From positions 1-37,848 of the forward strand of contig PBYU01000103.1 of assembly GCA_002730035.1 (NCBI GenBank): DNA of 37,848 nucleotides. Reading direction: 5' to 3'. The notes beneath the pieces were generated by a model, which worked only from the letters and a program-made list of their open reading frames with translations, had not been told where the DNA came from and searched no databases. A program made the translations under genes and the position numbers. The DNA is from Gammaproteobacteria bacterium (GTDB taxonomy: Bacteria; Pseudomonadota; Gammaproteobacteria; Pseudomonadales; Pseudohongiellaceae). Positions within the stretch are counted from its first letter, which is position 1. The number at the start of each line of letters is the position of its first letter. Below, piece by piece: positions 1 to 8,827 of this stretch.

Positions 1-128
1 GACTACTCTGGGCCCTGTGGCGCCCTGCCGCATCGTTGTCGTGCTTGCCAAGAGAGCCCATTCCTGCGTTGAGCCTCGCGACAGACTCCCGCAGAGTCGC
101 CGAAACCTTGTGCAGAGGACCCCTAGTA
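1..128 (+). other. Left-edge segment, possibly the 3' end of an upstream gene
   Basis: The frame used by the downstream kinase is open, without a stop, from base 3 through the kinase start at 129. Another forward frame stops with TGA at 70-72. In many gammaproteobacteria folK lies directly before this kinase and panB. The residues just before 129 (a stretch like PALSLATDSRRVAETL) weakly recall the FolK C-terminus, but the conserved part of FolK is not visible. Whether an upstream gene ends here, or is fused in frame to the kinase, cannot be settled from the window. Confidence 0.3.
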
Positions 129-794
129 ATGCAGCAAACCAGCTTCGCCAGGCCACTACCTCGCTTCATCGCTATCGAGGGGCCGATTGGCGTCGGCAAG
201 ACTAGTCTTACAAAGCGCCTGGCAGATACTTTTAACTACGAAGTGTTGCTGGAGCGAAGTGATGAAAATCCTTTCCTGCAGCGCTTCTATGAGAATCCTC
301 GCCAACATGCGCTCTCAACACAGTTATTTTTCCTGTTCCAACGCTCCCAGCAAATACAAGAATTACGGCAGGAGGACATGTTCGAGCCAGTCCGAGTAGC
401 TGATTTTCTGATGGAAAAAGACCAGCTCTTTGCGCAGCAAAATTTGGATCCAGATGAGTACGAACTGTATCTGAATGTCTATCGCCATCTGGTGGTAGAC
501 GCACCTGTTCCAGACCTGGTTATCTTTCTGCAGGCGCCTACCGATGTGCTATTGGATCGCATTCAAAAACGTGGCATCAAGGCTGAGCAGTACATCGAAC
601 TGGGATATCTGGAGAATCTGAATAGTGCCTATACGGATTTTTTCCATTACTACAACAGAACCTCTCTGCTGATTGTAAATAGCGCCGAAATTGATTTGGT
701 TGGAAATGAAGATGACTATCAACAACTAGTAGACTATATTGTTGCTCTGCCCAGCGGCACGCACTACTTTAATCCTAGCTCATCTTTGATATAG
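129..794 (+). CDS. Deoxynucleoside kinase (deoxyadenosine/deoxyguanosine kinase family)
   Basis: A 221-residue P-loop kinase predicted to phosphorylate deoxynucleosides with ATP in the cytoplasm (nucleotide salvage). The Walker A motif GPIGVGKT lies at residues 18-25. The family pattern continues with LERSDENPFL, the aromatic stretch TQLFFLFQRSQQ, and the lid region FLQAPTDVLLDRIQKRG with its arginines. Length matches the bacterial dNK family (about 200-230). I chose ATG 129 because AGAGGA at 114-119 sits nine bases upstream and the P-loop then falls near the N-terminus as usual. The frame is open further upstream (ATG at 36 and beyond). The position before panB-panC is a recurrent gammaproteobacterial arrangement. 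The exact nucleoside preference cannot be told. Confidence 0.9.
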   Translation: MQQTSFARPLPRFIAIEGPIGVGKTSLTKRLADTFNYEVLLERSDENPFLQRFYENPRQHALSTQLFFLFQRSQQIQELRQEDMFEPVRVADFLMEKDQLFAQQNLDPDEYELYLNVYRHLVVDAPVPDLVIFLQAPTDVLLDRIQKRGIKAEQYIELGYLENLNSAYTDFFHYYNRTSLLIVNSAEIDLVGNEDDYQQLVDYIVALPSGTHYFNPSSSLI

Positions 795-893
795 CCTGAG
801 TCCATTCATCGATTTCAACCGGAAGATAGCACTGCAGTTAGCCGCGAGTGAGCAGTGGTATTTTGTAATCCCATTACTGTTTATTGAAAAACT

Positions 894-1706
894 ATGAGTA
901 CGCACAAAACCGTAAGCAACGTAACCTTAACCACTTTACTTGGCATCATGAAACGAGGTGAGAAATTTGCCTGCCTTACTGCCTACGATGCTTGTTTTGC
1001 TTCGATTCTGAGCGAAGTAGGTGTGGAAGTCTTGCTAGTGGGTGATTCACTGGGCATGGTGATTCAGGGGCACGATAGCACACTGCCTGTGACGATGGAT
1101 GACATGATTTACCATACTCATTGTGTAAAAAGAGGCAACAGAGGCTCGCTGCTAATGGCTGACCTGCCATTCATGAGCTATGCTTCAGAATCGCAGACGC
1201 TTGAGAACGCCGCTGCCTTGATGCGCGCTGGCGCCCATATTGTCAAGCTGGAAGGTGGAGCCTGGATCGCCAATACTACCAGGCTGCTCACCGAGCGTGG
1301 CATACCTGTCTGTGCACACATGGGCCTGACTCCACAATCTGTCAATCGAATCGGGGGATTTCACGTTCAGGGTCGAGATACTGAGCAGGCCCAACTGATA
1401 ATTGAGGAAGCGCAGATGCTAGAGGCTTCAGGAGCCAACATACTGCTACTGGAATGTGTTCCCAAGAGCCTGGCTAAGACCATTACCGAATCGGTTGGCA
1501 TTCCCGTCATAGGAATCGGAGCCGGGCCAGCTACAACTGGCCAGATAATGGTGCTTCATGATGTACTTGGCGTTTCCCCTATCACGCCTAGATTTGTCAA
1601 AAATTTTCTAAAAGAGTCAGATAATGGTATACCTGGTGCTATTGAAGCCTACGTAAAAGCAGTCCATGGCTCATCTTTCCCCGGTGAGGAACATTGCTTT
1701 AACTAA
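894..1706 (+). CDS. panB: 3-methyl-2-oxobutanoate hydroxymethyltransferase
   Basis: First committed enzyme of pantothenate synthesis. It transfers a hydroxymethyl group from 5,10-methylene-tetrahydrofolate to 2-oxoisovalerate, giving ketopantoate. The 270-residue length is normal for PanB. Family motifs are clear: [30 protein letters not shown] with the metal-binding Asp, [24 protein letters not shown] and LLLECVP with the catalytic Glu, then [10 protein letters not shown]. The ATG at 894 has no strong Shine-Dalgarno sequence. panC follows after a few bases, so the two are almost certainly cotranscribed. No panD or panE is visible in the window. Confidence 0.97.
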   Translation: MSTHKTVSNVTLTTLLGIMKRGEKFACLTAYDACFASILSEVGVEVLLVGDSLGMVIQGHDSTLPVTMDDMIYHTHCVKRGNRGSLLMADLPFMSYASESQTLENAAALMRAGAHIVKLEGGAWIANTTRLLTERGIPVCAHMGLTPQSVNRIGGFHVQGRDTEQAQLIIEEAQMLEASGANILLLECVPKSLAKTITESVGIPVIGIGAGPATTGQIMVLHDVLGVSPITPRFVKNFLKESDNGIPGAIEAYVKAVHGSSFPGEEHCFN

Positions 1707-1720
1707 CCCGCTTGAAAACC

Positions 1721-2575
1721 ATGTTGACCATTACCGAAACAGAGAAACTCCGTGAATTATTAATCAGACAGCGAGCTTCCGGTAGCACCATCGGCCTGAT
1801 ACCAACAATGGGTCATCTCCATGCGGGGCACCTCAAATTAGTAAGCGCCGCTGTCAAGCAATGTGATTTCGCCGTTAGCACAATCTTCGTAAACCCGCTG
1901 CAATTCGGTTCGGACGAGGACCTGGAAACCTATCCACGCAGCCTCAGCACTGATCAGGAGAAGTTAAGGACTGTCGGCTGTAATCTCCTCTTCGCTCCAA
2001 CCGTAGAGGCTATCTATGGCACCGATTTAGGCAGTACGACTACTATTCATATTCCCGAGCTTTCGGAGATTTACTGCGGCAGACGCAGGCCGGGACATTT
2101 TGATGGCGTGGCCACAATAGTCTGCAAATTGTTCAATATCGTGCAACCACACAAGGCTTATTTCGGCCTGAAAGACTACCAGCAATTCCTACTCATACAG
2201 AGATTGGCCACCGATCTGGCGTTCAATATCGAGATAGAGGGTATCGAGATTGAACGAGATGAGGCTGGACTAGCACTGAGTTCACGAAATGCCTATCTCA
2301 GCCACCGCGAAATCGCAATCGCACCGCGTCTCTACCGCTGCCTATGCGATACAGCTTCGAAAATCGTTCGGGGCGAGCGAGACTATAGAAAACTGGAAAA
2401 AGCAGCGATTAAGGAGCTATCCGCTGCAGGATTCGATCCTGACTATTTGGCTATTTGCAACGCGCATGAGCTGACACCTGCGAGCGAGCTAGATTCATCG
2501 ATAGTAATCTTAGCTGCCGCCCATCTGGGCGCCTGTCGTTTGATCGATAACGTTCGCCTGCAGGTGAAATGCTAG
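1721..2575 (+). CDS. panC: Pantothenate synthetase (pantoate--beta-alanine ligase)
   Basis: Condenses pantoate and beta-alanine with ATP through a pantoyl-adenylate. The 284-residue product has the nucleotidyltransferase HIGH-like motif in PTMGHLHAGH, then TIFVNPLQF, the substrate-binding stretch GRRRPGHFDGVATIV, FGLKDYQQ and GLALSSRNAYLS (KMSKS-like region), ending in GACRLIDNV as in other PanC proteins. I chose ATG 1721 because E. coli PanC starts at the equivalent residue. A TTG at 1712 is in frame but would add only three residues. The gap to panB is 14 bases. The ribosome-binding site is weak, so translation may be coupled to panB. Confidence 0.97.
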   Translation: MLTITETEKLRELLIRQRASGSTIGLIPTMGHLHAGHLKLVSAAVKQCDFAVSTIFVNPLQFGSDEDLETYPRSLSTDQEKLRTVGCNLLFAPTVEAIYGTDLGSTTTIHIPELSEIYCGRRRPGHFDGVATIVCKLFNIVQPHKAYFGLKDYQQFLLIQRLATDLAFNIEIEGIEIERDEAGLALSSRNAYLSHREIAIAPRLYRCLCDTASKIVRGERDYRKLEKAAIKELSAAGFDPDYLAICNAHELTPASELDSSIVILAAAHLGACRLIDNVRLQVKC

Positions 2576-2611
2576 CTACCTTCCAGAGTGCTTCCCCCAT
2601 CAACCATACAA

Positions 2612-2644
2612 CCTGGGGCATTTGAGTAGCCTGGGGCTTTGAGG
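2612..2644 (+). repeat. Two imperfect direct repeats between panC and acs
   Basis: CCTGGGGCATTTGAG at 2612-2626 is followed 18 bases after its start by CCTGGGGCTTTGAGG at 2630-2644. The 204-base panC-acs gap contains no other gene that I can support. Two spaced copies upstream of a gene that is usually carbon-regulated could be a regulator site or a chance duplication. No match to a known operator is claimed. Confidence 0.35.
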
Positions 2645-2779
2645 CATACTGACTGGCCCCTGTAGAAGAGCAATACAGATAGTCTCGCTGCAGTTTGGTA
2701 ATTTTGTCTCGTGCCGAGCTGTCTGTTTATTTCGCCACTGGATTTACAATATACCAAGCAAAGAGCACAGGAACGCATC

Positions 2780-4717
2780 ATGTCAGAAATCATTACATAC
2801 CCCGTTAGCGAGGCTGCGTCCCAGAGCAGTCATCTCACTCGTGAACGCTATGAAACACTCTATCGCCAATCGATTGAATCAGCGGAGGAATTTTGGGCAG
2901 AACAGGCTGGGGAACTACTCTACTGGCATAAACCCTGGTCATCAGTGGTAAGCAGTGACTTCACTAAAGCGGAGGCGAGTTGGTTTACTGATGCGAAGCT
3001 GAATGTGGCTTTTAACTGCATTGATCGACACCTGGAGCGCAGAAGCGAGCAGACAGCAATAATCTGGGAGGGCGATGAACCTGATGATGACAAGAAAATC
3101 ACCTATCGAGAACTACACCAACAGGTCTGTAAACTCAGCAATGCACTGAAAACGAGAGGTGTAAAAAAAGGAGATCGGGTCTGTATCTACATGCCCATGA
3201 TTCCCGAAGCGGCCTATGCGATGTTAGCTTGCGCAAGGATAGGAGCCATTCATTCCGTAGTCTTCGGTGGCTTCTCGCCTGAATCACTCAAGGATCGAAT
3301 ATTGGACTCAGATTGCCAGACAGTGATTACGGCAGACCAGGGTGTCAGAGGTGGCCGCTATATACCATTAAAGGCAAATGTGGACGCCGCGCTTGAACAA
3401 TGCCCTAACGTTCATTCTGTGTTCGTAGTACGACGAACCAATGCAGATGTTGGTTGGTCTGAAGACCGCGATGTTTGTTATCACAAGGCAACCGCTGCCG
3501 AAAGCGACGAATGTGAACCTGAGCTGATGGATGCCGAAGATCCACTGTTCATACTCTATACATCAGGCTCAACCGGCAAGCCCAAGGGAGTACTGCACAC
3601 AACAGCCGGATATCTGCTCGGAGCGAGTATTACCCATAAGTATGTCTTCGACTATCATGAAGGAGACATCTACTGGTGCACAGCCGATGTCGGCTGGGTA
3701 ACCGGTCACTCGTACATCGTCTATGGACCTCTAGCAAACGGGGCTGTCACACTTATGTTCGAAGGTGTCCCGACTTATCCGGATGCTTCCCGGTTCTGGC
3801 AGGTAATCGACAAGCATCGAGTTAATATTTTTTACACGGCTCCAACGGCAATTCGCGCATTAATGGCAGCCGGTGACGAGCCCGTTACCCGCACATCCCG
3901 TGGATCACTGCGACTACTGGGCTCAGTCGGCGAACCCATCAATCCGGAAGCCTGGGAGTGGTACTACAAAGTGGTAGGCGATTCCCGTTGCCCTATAGTC
4001 GACACGTGGTGGCAGACTGAAACTGGTGTGATCATGATAACGCCTCTACCCGGGGTGACCGATTTGAAGCCCGGATCTGCTACTGAGCCGTTCTTTGGAG
4101 TAAAACCTGCCCTACTGGATGCGGATGGCAATGAGCTGGAAGGAGCCGCCACCGGTAATCTGGTAATCTCTCAAAGTTGGCCAAGCCAGATTCGAACCAT
4201 ATATGGGGATCACCAGCGCTGTATCGAGACTTACTTTACAACCTACCCTGGATACTACTTCACTGGAGACAGTGCCCACCGTGATGAAGATGGATATTAC
4301 TGGGTAACCGGCCGAGTTGATGATGTGATCAACGTTTCCGGTCACCGCCTGGGGACAGCCGAAGTTGAAAGCGCGTTGGTGCTCCATCATACTGTCGCGG
4401 AAGCCGCCGTGGTGGGCTACCCCCACGCAATCAAGGGCCAGGGCATCTATGCTTACGTTACGCTGATGAGTAGCGAAGAGCCTACCGAAGACTTGAGAAC
4501 GGAACTGATCCAATTCGTCGGAAAAGAAATCGGTGCTTTCGCCAAACCGGAAATCATTCAATTCGCACCCAGCTTACCTAAAACACGATCTGGAAAAATC
4601 ATGCGGCGAATCCTGCGCAAGATTGCAGCGAACGAACTCGAGAATCTTGGAGACACTACGACGCTTGCCGAACCTGCTGTAGTAGAGCAAATTATTGAAA
4701 ACAGGATCAACCAGTAA
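2780..4717 (+). CDS. acs: Acetyl-CoA synthetase (AMP-forming)
   Basis: Activates acetate to acetyl-CoA via acetyl-AMP in the cytoplasm. The 645-residue length matches bacterial Acs. It has the acetyl-CoA synthetase N-terminal segment, the adenylate-forming P-loop-like motif [38 protein letters not shown], and the hinge/C-terminal region [24 protein letters not shown]. The C-terminal [11 protein letters not shown] carries the catalytic lysine (K606) that protein acetylation silences in this family. I chose ATG 2780, preceded by an ACAGGA ribosome-binding site. A longer GTG-start frame from 2711 adds residues not seen in the family. An OsmC-family pseudogene follows after 18 bases. Acs fits with the lactate permease and pyruvate phosphate dikinase in the same window. 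Confidence 0.97.
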   Translation: MSEIITYPVSEAASQSSHLTRERYETLYRQSIESAEEFWAEQAGELLYWHKPWSSVVSSDFTKAEASWFTDAKLNVAFNCIDRHLERRSEQTAIIWEGDEPDDDKKITYRELHQQVCKLSNALKTRGVKKGDRVCIYMPMIPEAAYAMLACARIGAIHSVVFGGFSPESLKDRILDSDCQTVITADQGVRGGRYIPLKANVDAALEQCPNVHSVFVVRRTNADVGWSEDRDVCYHKATAAESDECEPELMDAEDPLFILYTSGSTGKPKGVLHTTAGYLLGASITHKYVFDYHEGDIYWCTADVGWVTGHSYIVYGPLANGAVTLMFEGVPTYPDASRFWQVIDKHRVNIFYTAPTAIRALMAAGDEPVTRTSRGSLRLLGSVGEPINPEAWEWYYKVVGDSRCPIVDTWWQTETGVIMITPLPGVTDLKPGSATEPFFGVKPALLDADGNELEGAATGNLVISQSWPSQIRTIYGDHQRCIETYFTTYPGYYFTGDSAHRDEDGYYWVTGRVDDVINVSGHRLGTAEVESALVLHHTVAEAAVVGYPHAIKGQGIYAYVTLMSSEEPTEDLRTELIQFVGKEIGAFAKPEIIQFAPSLPKTRSGKIMRRILRKIAANELENLGDTTTLAEPAVVEQIIENRINQ

Positions 4718-4735
4718 TCTTAATTTTGAGGTGCC

Positions 4736-5194
4736 ATGTCTAACTATTCTGCGACGATTAGCTGGAAACGCAACGGAGCAGATTTTCTATCTAATAGATA
4801 ATCTCGTGCTCATATCTGGAAGTTTGATGGCGGCACTGAAGTTCCAGCGTCAGCATCTCCTCAGATTGTTCCCCTACCCTGGTCAAGCGAAGAGAATGTA
4901 GATCCAGAAGAAGCATTCGTCGCCTCAATCTCATCCTGTCATATGCTTTTTTATCTTGCACTCGCGTCTGACCAAGGATTTCAGATTGATTCGTATATCG
5001 ATAACGCGGTGGGTGTAATGGCCAGAAATGCCGAAGGTAAGTATGTGGTTAGTCAAGTCACACTGAGCCCCACGGTTATACATTCTGGTGAATCGATTCC
5101 AAATAGAGCCACACAAGAATCATTACACCATCTGGCTCATGAACAGTGCTTTATTGCTAACTCAGTGAAAACAAAGGTAAATATTGAAATATAG
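4736..5194 (+). pseudogene. OsmC-family peroxiredoxin interrupted by an in-frame TAA
   Basis: Read from ATG 4736, which has a good GAGG ribosome-binding site, the frame gives an OsmC-like N-terminus (SATISWKRNGADFLSNR), a TAA stop at codon 22 (4799-4801), then uninterrupted family sequence to TAG at 5192-5194. The rest includes WKFDGGTEVPASASP, DPEEAFVASISSCHM with the first redox Cys, and HEQCFIANSVKTKV with the second. OsmC-family members reduce organic hydroperoxides through these two cysteines. Related proteins usually have Tyr at the stop position (NRYSR), so one base change would restore a 152-residue protein. The next ATG, at 4943, lies just after the first Cys, so a restart product would be inactive. 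A sequencing error is possible. TAA excludes selenocysteine. Confidence 0.85.
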
Positions 5195-5212
5195 TGCTTT
5201 TTAGAAGGCACT
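5193..5212 (+). terminator. Short hairpin after the OsmC pseudogene
   Basis: AGTGCTTT and AGAAGGCACT form an eight-base-pair stem with one G-U pair and a four-base loop, starting at the pseudogene stop codon. No run of T follows, so it is a weak terminator candidate at best. It may instead mark a processing site between acs-osmC and the DUF58 operon. Confidence 0.3.
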
Positions 5213-5258
5213 CCATTCATTGTAGTCGGGCCTGCGGCATGCAAAAATGGAGCGATTG

Positions 5259-6641
5259 ATGTCGGAAACTAATTTTCCCGCTGAGAGCATTACTATCGCT
5301 GAAGCCGAAGCCATGCAGCTTTTTTCCAATCTTTCCACTAAATACAGGCAGTCTATTCTGGCCAACATGATACAGAAGCTGGCTGGACTGTTCCCACTTA
5401 CTCTACAGGGTAGTATTACACTGTTTATGGCTGCGGGGGCTTTGCGTATCTTTGGCTATGGCTCCATGGATCTGGTGGTATTCTCACTGGCGATCTGTGC
5501 GCTTGCTATACTCATTTTTTGCCTGTTCTGTTCAGTGATCAGCGGTGTATTGGTCCAGCGTAGCGTGTATCGCACTTTGGGTAGCACAGACACTACCGCA
5601 AAAGTGATAAATGTCGAAGCGGGCTTTCCCAACGAAACTGGATTCAAACTACCGGTGCTTAACTACTTTCCTCTCGTTAAACTGTCCTGGAGAATCACAT
5701 TTCCCGATTATATCGAAACCAGGGTTCGAGTGTCGACTTCGAGTGAACTGGTGGAGGAGATTATACCGAAGAAACGTTGTCTGGCGGAGAATGTAGTTCG
5801 TCAGTTCATAGTGTCAGATGTTTTGGGATTCTGTCGCTATTCCTGGTGGCAGGATCAACCAATTCGCTTCAAGGCATTACCAAGAACCAATACGGTTAAG
5901 CCATTACCTCTATTGCGCTCCCTTACTGCTGAAGATGGCATTCCAAATCCTTCGGGCGATCCTGAAGGTGATCGCATGGAGATTCGCCCTTACGCACCCG
6001 GAGATTCAATACGCAACATCATGTGGAAAGTGTTCGCCCGAAGCCGCCAGCTGAACGTACGACTCGCCGAGAAGAGTATCTTCCATAGCAAACGCACTGT
6101 GGCTTATCTGCTAAGCAGTAACAACGATGAAGCAGCTGCCGCCGTGGCTCGTGTTGCTCTGGAAGCAGCTGTGCTGGGCGAAGATTGGGCATTTGGAGCA
6201 GATGGCTCAGAATTACCTTGCGAGACGCTGGCTGAGTCACTGGACGCGATCGCCCGATCAAGAGCAATCAGCCCCCCTTTCAGCTATGGGCTGGATAACT
6301 TCTTAACGGCAGCGGCCGGACAATCCGGAGCTCATTGCATCGTATTTGCCGCCGCTGAATTCGCCCCATGGCTGGCAAACCTGAAGAAAACAATTGGGCG
6401 TCATTCCGGTCACTTTTCACTAGTGCTGGCAACCGATGGATTCGAAGATCCACAATCCTTCAGTATCTGGCATAGACTGTTCTTTCAGGAGCCTGGAAGT
6501 GACAGCTCACCGCTGGAACGCGCCAGTCCGAAGCATGATCTAATCAATCTGTTGACCGAACTCGGTCAGCTAGTAGAATCCACTCTTGTTGTGGATCGGA
6601 AAACCGGGCTTAGCTTCGATCAGACCCTTCGAAAGGTTTAA
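5259..6641 (+). CDS. DUF58 domain protein with two membrane segments
   Basis: The product has two hydrophobic segments (roughly residues 45-100) and a DUF58 core with the signature RPYAPGDSIRNIMWKVFARS at about residues 243-262. DUF58 proteins are commonly encoded with MoxR ATPases and transglutaminase-like proteins and often contain a von Willebrand A-like fold. The biochemical role is unknown. I chose ATG 5259 because GGAG at 5249-5252 lies six bases before it. ATG 5247 is in frame and adds four residues. The gene starts an operon whose next member begins three bases after its stop. The DUF58-TGase-MoxR order differs from the common MoxR-DUF58-TGase order. Confidence 0.85.
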   Translation: MSETNFPAESITIAEAEAMQLFSNLSTKYRQSILANMIQKLAGLFPLTLQGSITLFMAAGALRIFGYGSMDLVVFSLAICALAILIFCLFCSVISGVLVQRSVYRTLGSTDTTAKVINVEAGFPNETGFKLPVLNYFPLVKLSWRITFPDYIETRVRVSTSSELVEEIIPKKRCLAENVVRQFIVSDVLGFCRYSWWQDQPIRFKALPRTNTVKPLPLLRSLTAEDGIPNPSGDPEGDRMEIRPYAPGDSIRNIMWKVFARSRQLNVRLAEKSIFHSKRTVAYLLSSNNDEAAAAVARVALEAAVLGEDWAFGADGSELPCETLAESLDAIARSRAISPPFSYGLDNFLTAAAGQSGAHCIVFAAAEFAPWLANLKKTIGRHSGHFSLVLATDGFEDPQSFSIWHRLFFQEPGSDSSPLERASPKHDLINLLTELGQLVESTLVVDRKTGLSFDQTLRKV

Positions 6642-6644
6642 GTT

Positions 6645-8786
6645 ATGACAGTACGAGCAGAGCATTCGTCACATCACTTTCTCCCTACCAGCTTACGGGC
6701 GGCGATTATTGCCAGTAGCTTTTGGGTGCTAAGCCTCTCTCTGTCTGTAGTCAGCGGATCCGTCGCTGCTTTCGTGGGCTGCCTTTTCGCGTGCTATCTG
6801 GTTGATCTCCGTCTGCATCAGCCGCCCTGGAACAGATTCCGAACCAGTTCGATTCTGTGTGCAGGATTATTGCTATGGCTGGTGGGAATCTTCACTGCAC
6901 AACTATTAGTGAGTTCGCAGTCAGTCGCGGATCTGGTTTCACCTATGGGTGCATTCAATAGCAGCGAATTCATAAAGTGGTTTGTAATCAGTGCCAGTAT
7001 CACAATTGGATTGCGAAGTCTGGCTCACCGGACCAGTTACGGTGCGGTTCTAGAAATTTTATTTGTGGCATCCGCATTTGTCATAACCTTAGCGGCACAT
7101 CGTAATGGCATGATACATCGGCCATTCTTTATTGGAGATTTTGCTCTGGTTCGAGGCATCGACCCTTCTGCAATTCTGATGGCGTTCGGCTGCATTGCAG
7201 TATTGTCATTATCGGCCCTCTTGATGATGGAGAGTAATCAGAGAAGGCTTCCCTATCATTTCGCCGTACTAGGCATATTATGTTTTTCACTATTAGCCTA
7301 TGTGCGCTTGTTCGGGCTGCCCACGCCACAACTCACCGATGATCTTGGATTAACCGGACAACAGTCCGGTAATGGCTCACCGCAAGAAAACCCGTTTCGC
7401 GATGGTGAGGACACCGCTAATGACAAAGAAGCGCCTGTGGCTGTAGTCGTATTTCGGGATGACTATGAGCCGATTAATGGCTCCTACTATTTTCGTGAAT
7501 CGGCTTATTCTCAGTTTAATGGGTCGATGTTGGATTTTACGACACGGCAGGACATGGATCAGGACTTGATCGAATTTTTCACTAATGGCCGCGCGGATAC
7601 AGAACAATTGCCACTGAGTGAAGATCAGCGAACAGCTGTACGCTCCACGATTGGGATGCTGGTACCCCACCGCTCACCATTCGGTCTCGAGAGCCCCATT
7701 GCGTATGAAAATGTGCCTAACCCTAATAATTTGCGATTCAAGCGCACCTATAACAGTTATTCACTCGCCCCGGAATACGATTTCGAATTTTTAATTGGGA
7801 GAGAGACAGGCAGAGAAGACTGGTCGGACGAAGTCCTTCAAGAATACCTAGCATTGCCCGATGATCCGCGTTATCAGGAATTAGCAGAAAGCCTGATTTC
7901 CAATCTACGCCCTGAATTTACTGAAGATCCCTTCGCCAAATCCTGGGCAATTAAGACCTACCTTGATGAAAACGGAATTTATAGCCTGAAGAACGAACAC
8001 GCCTATGAGCCGGATCCAGCGGCTTCTTTTCTGTTCGGTGATCTGACTGGTTACTGTATGCACTTCTCATTTGCCGCTGCCTACATGTACCGAAGCATCG
8101 GTATTCCTACGCGAGTCGGCGTGGGTTACTCGGTACCAGCCAGCAATAGATCGGGTGGCTCTTCCCTGCTAATTCAGGCAGTGCACGGTCATGCCTGGCC
8201 TGAAATCTATTTTCGCGATATCGGCTGGGTAATCGTAGACCCGGCACCACAACAGACGCTAGTCGATATGACTACCGATCCACAAAATGACCTGCAACAG
8301 CTGTTAGGAGATATGCTGCGAAATGACGCTTCATTCGAGGACTTTCTTGAGTCACAGCAATCTTCATTTATCAGCTTGCAAGCTCTGCTAAATGTTCTGT
8401 ATGTCTCAGCGATACTCATTCTTACCGTGGCTTATTTAATCAAATTTTATCGACTGTGGGTCCCTAGTCAGGCCAGAGAGCCGAACCAACACCGAGTAAG
8501 TTATCGTGCGGTATTGGACCGCTTATCCGCAATTGGTTTACATCGGCGCTATGGTGAGAGCCGTGAGAATTTCGCGGCCCGAGCCAGCCAGACTGCCCCA
8601 ACAATCAAGGTAATGACGCATTCCCATCTCGCCTGTGCACTCGGTAGTGACGTACCGGGGCATTTCGACAGAATGCAGTGGAATGCCTTGCAGCGGGCGA
8701 TTAGTAAAGAGATCCACCACAACACCGTCACGTGGAAGAAAGTGCTCGCTCTACTAAATCCTTTTTCCTGGCTGTTAACCCGATAA
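6645..8786 (+). CDS. Membrane-bound transglutaminase-like protein (TgpA-like)
   Basis: A 713-residue protein with several N-terminal membrane helices (about residues 17-225), an extracytoplasmic transglutaminase-like domain, one more helix (about 580-605) and a cytoplasmic tail that may be DUF4129-like. The Cys-His-Asp triad is visible: C471 in LTGYCMHFSFAAAYMYRS, H516 in VHGHAWPEIYF and D532 in VIVDPAPQ. The region before it matches the usual TGase-like lead (YLDENGIYSLKNE). TgpA-type proteins are encoded with DUF58 and MoxR proteins in many proteobacteria. Whether this one acts as a protease, transglutaminase or peptidoglycan-linked enzyme is unknown. ATG 6645 follows the upstream stop by three bases. 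Confidence 0.9.
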   Translation: MTVRAEHSSHHFLPTSLRAAIIASSFWVLSLSLSVVSGSVAAFVGCLFACYLVDLRLHQPPWNRFRTSSILCAGLLLWLVGIFTAQLLVSSQSVADLVSPMGAFNSSEFIKWFVISASITIGLRSLAHRTSYGAVLEILFVASAFVITLAAHRNGMIHRPFFIGDFALVRGIDPSAILMAFGCIAVLSLSALLMMESNQRRLPYHFAVLGILCFSLLAYVRLFGLPTPQLTDDLGLTGQQSGNGSPQENPFRDGEDTANDKEAPVAVVVFRDDYEPINGSYYFRESAYSQFNGSMLDFTTRQDMDQDLIEFFTNGRADTEQLPLSEDQRTAVRSTIGMLVPHRSPFGLESPIAYENVPNPNNLRFKRTYNSYSLAPEYDFEFLIGRETGREDWSDEVLQEYLALPDDPRYQELAESLISNLRPEFTEDPFAKSWAIKTYLDENGIYSLKNEHAYEPDPAASFLFGDLTGYCMHFSFAAAYMYRSIGIPTRVGVGYSVPASNRSGGSSLLIQAVHGHAWPEIYFRDIGWVIVDPAPQQTLVDMTTDPQNDLQQLLGDMLRNDASFEDFLESQQSSFISLQALLNVLYVSAILILTVAYLIKFYRLWVPSQAREPNQHRVSYRAVLDRLSAIGLHRRYGESRENFAARASQTAPTIKVMTHSHLACALGSDVPGHFDRMQWNALQRAISKEIHHNTVTWKKVLALLNPFSWLLTR

Positions 8787-8827
8787 TTGCTAGAAATATC
8801 AATTAATTACATTGCTTGGAGTAATTT

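Noticed and set aside
2576..2779. Sigma-54 promoter for acs
   Set aside because: A TGGC and a GC pair occur, but the spacing does not match the GG-N10-GC rule.
4112..4561. 149-residue reverse-strand frame inside acs
   Set aside because: It lies wholly within the well-supported acetyl-CoA synthetase gene and shows no recognisable domain.
4799..4801. Selenocysteine insertion as explanation of the OsmC stop
   Set aside because: The codon is TAA, not TGA, and the position corresponds to Tyr rather than the redox Cys, so SelB-dependent decoding cannot apply despite selA and selB nearby.
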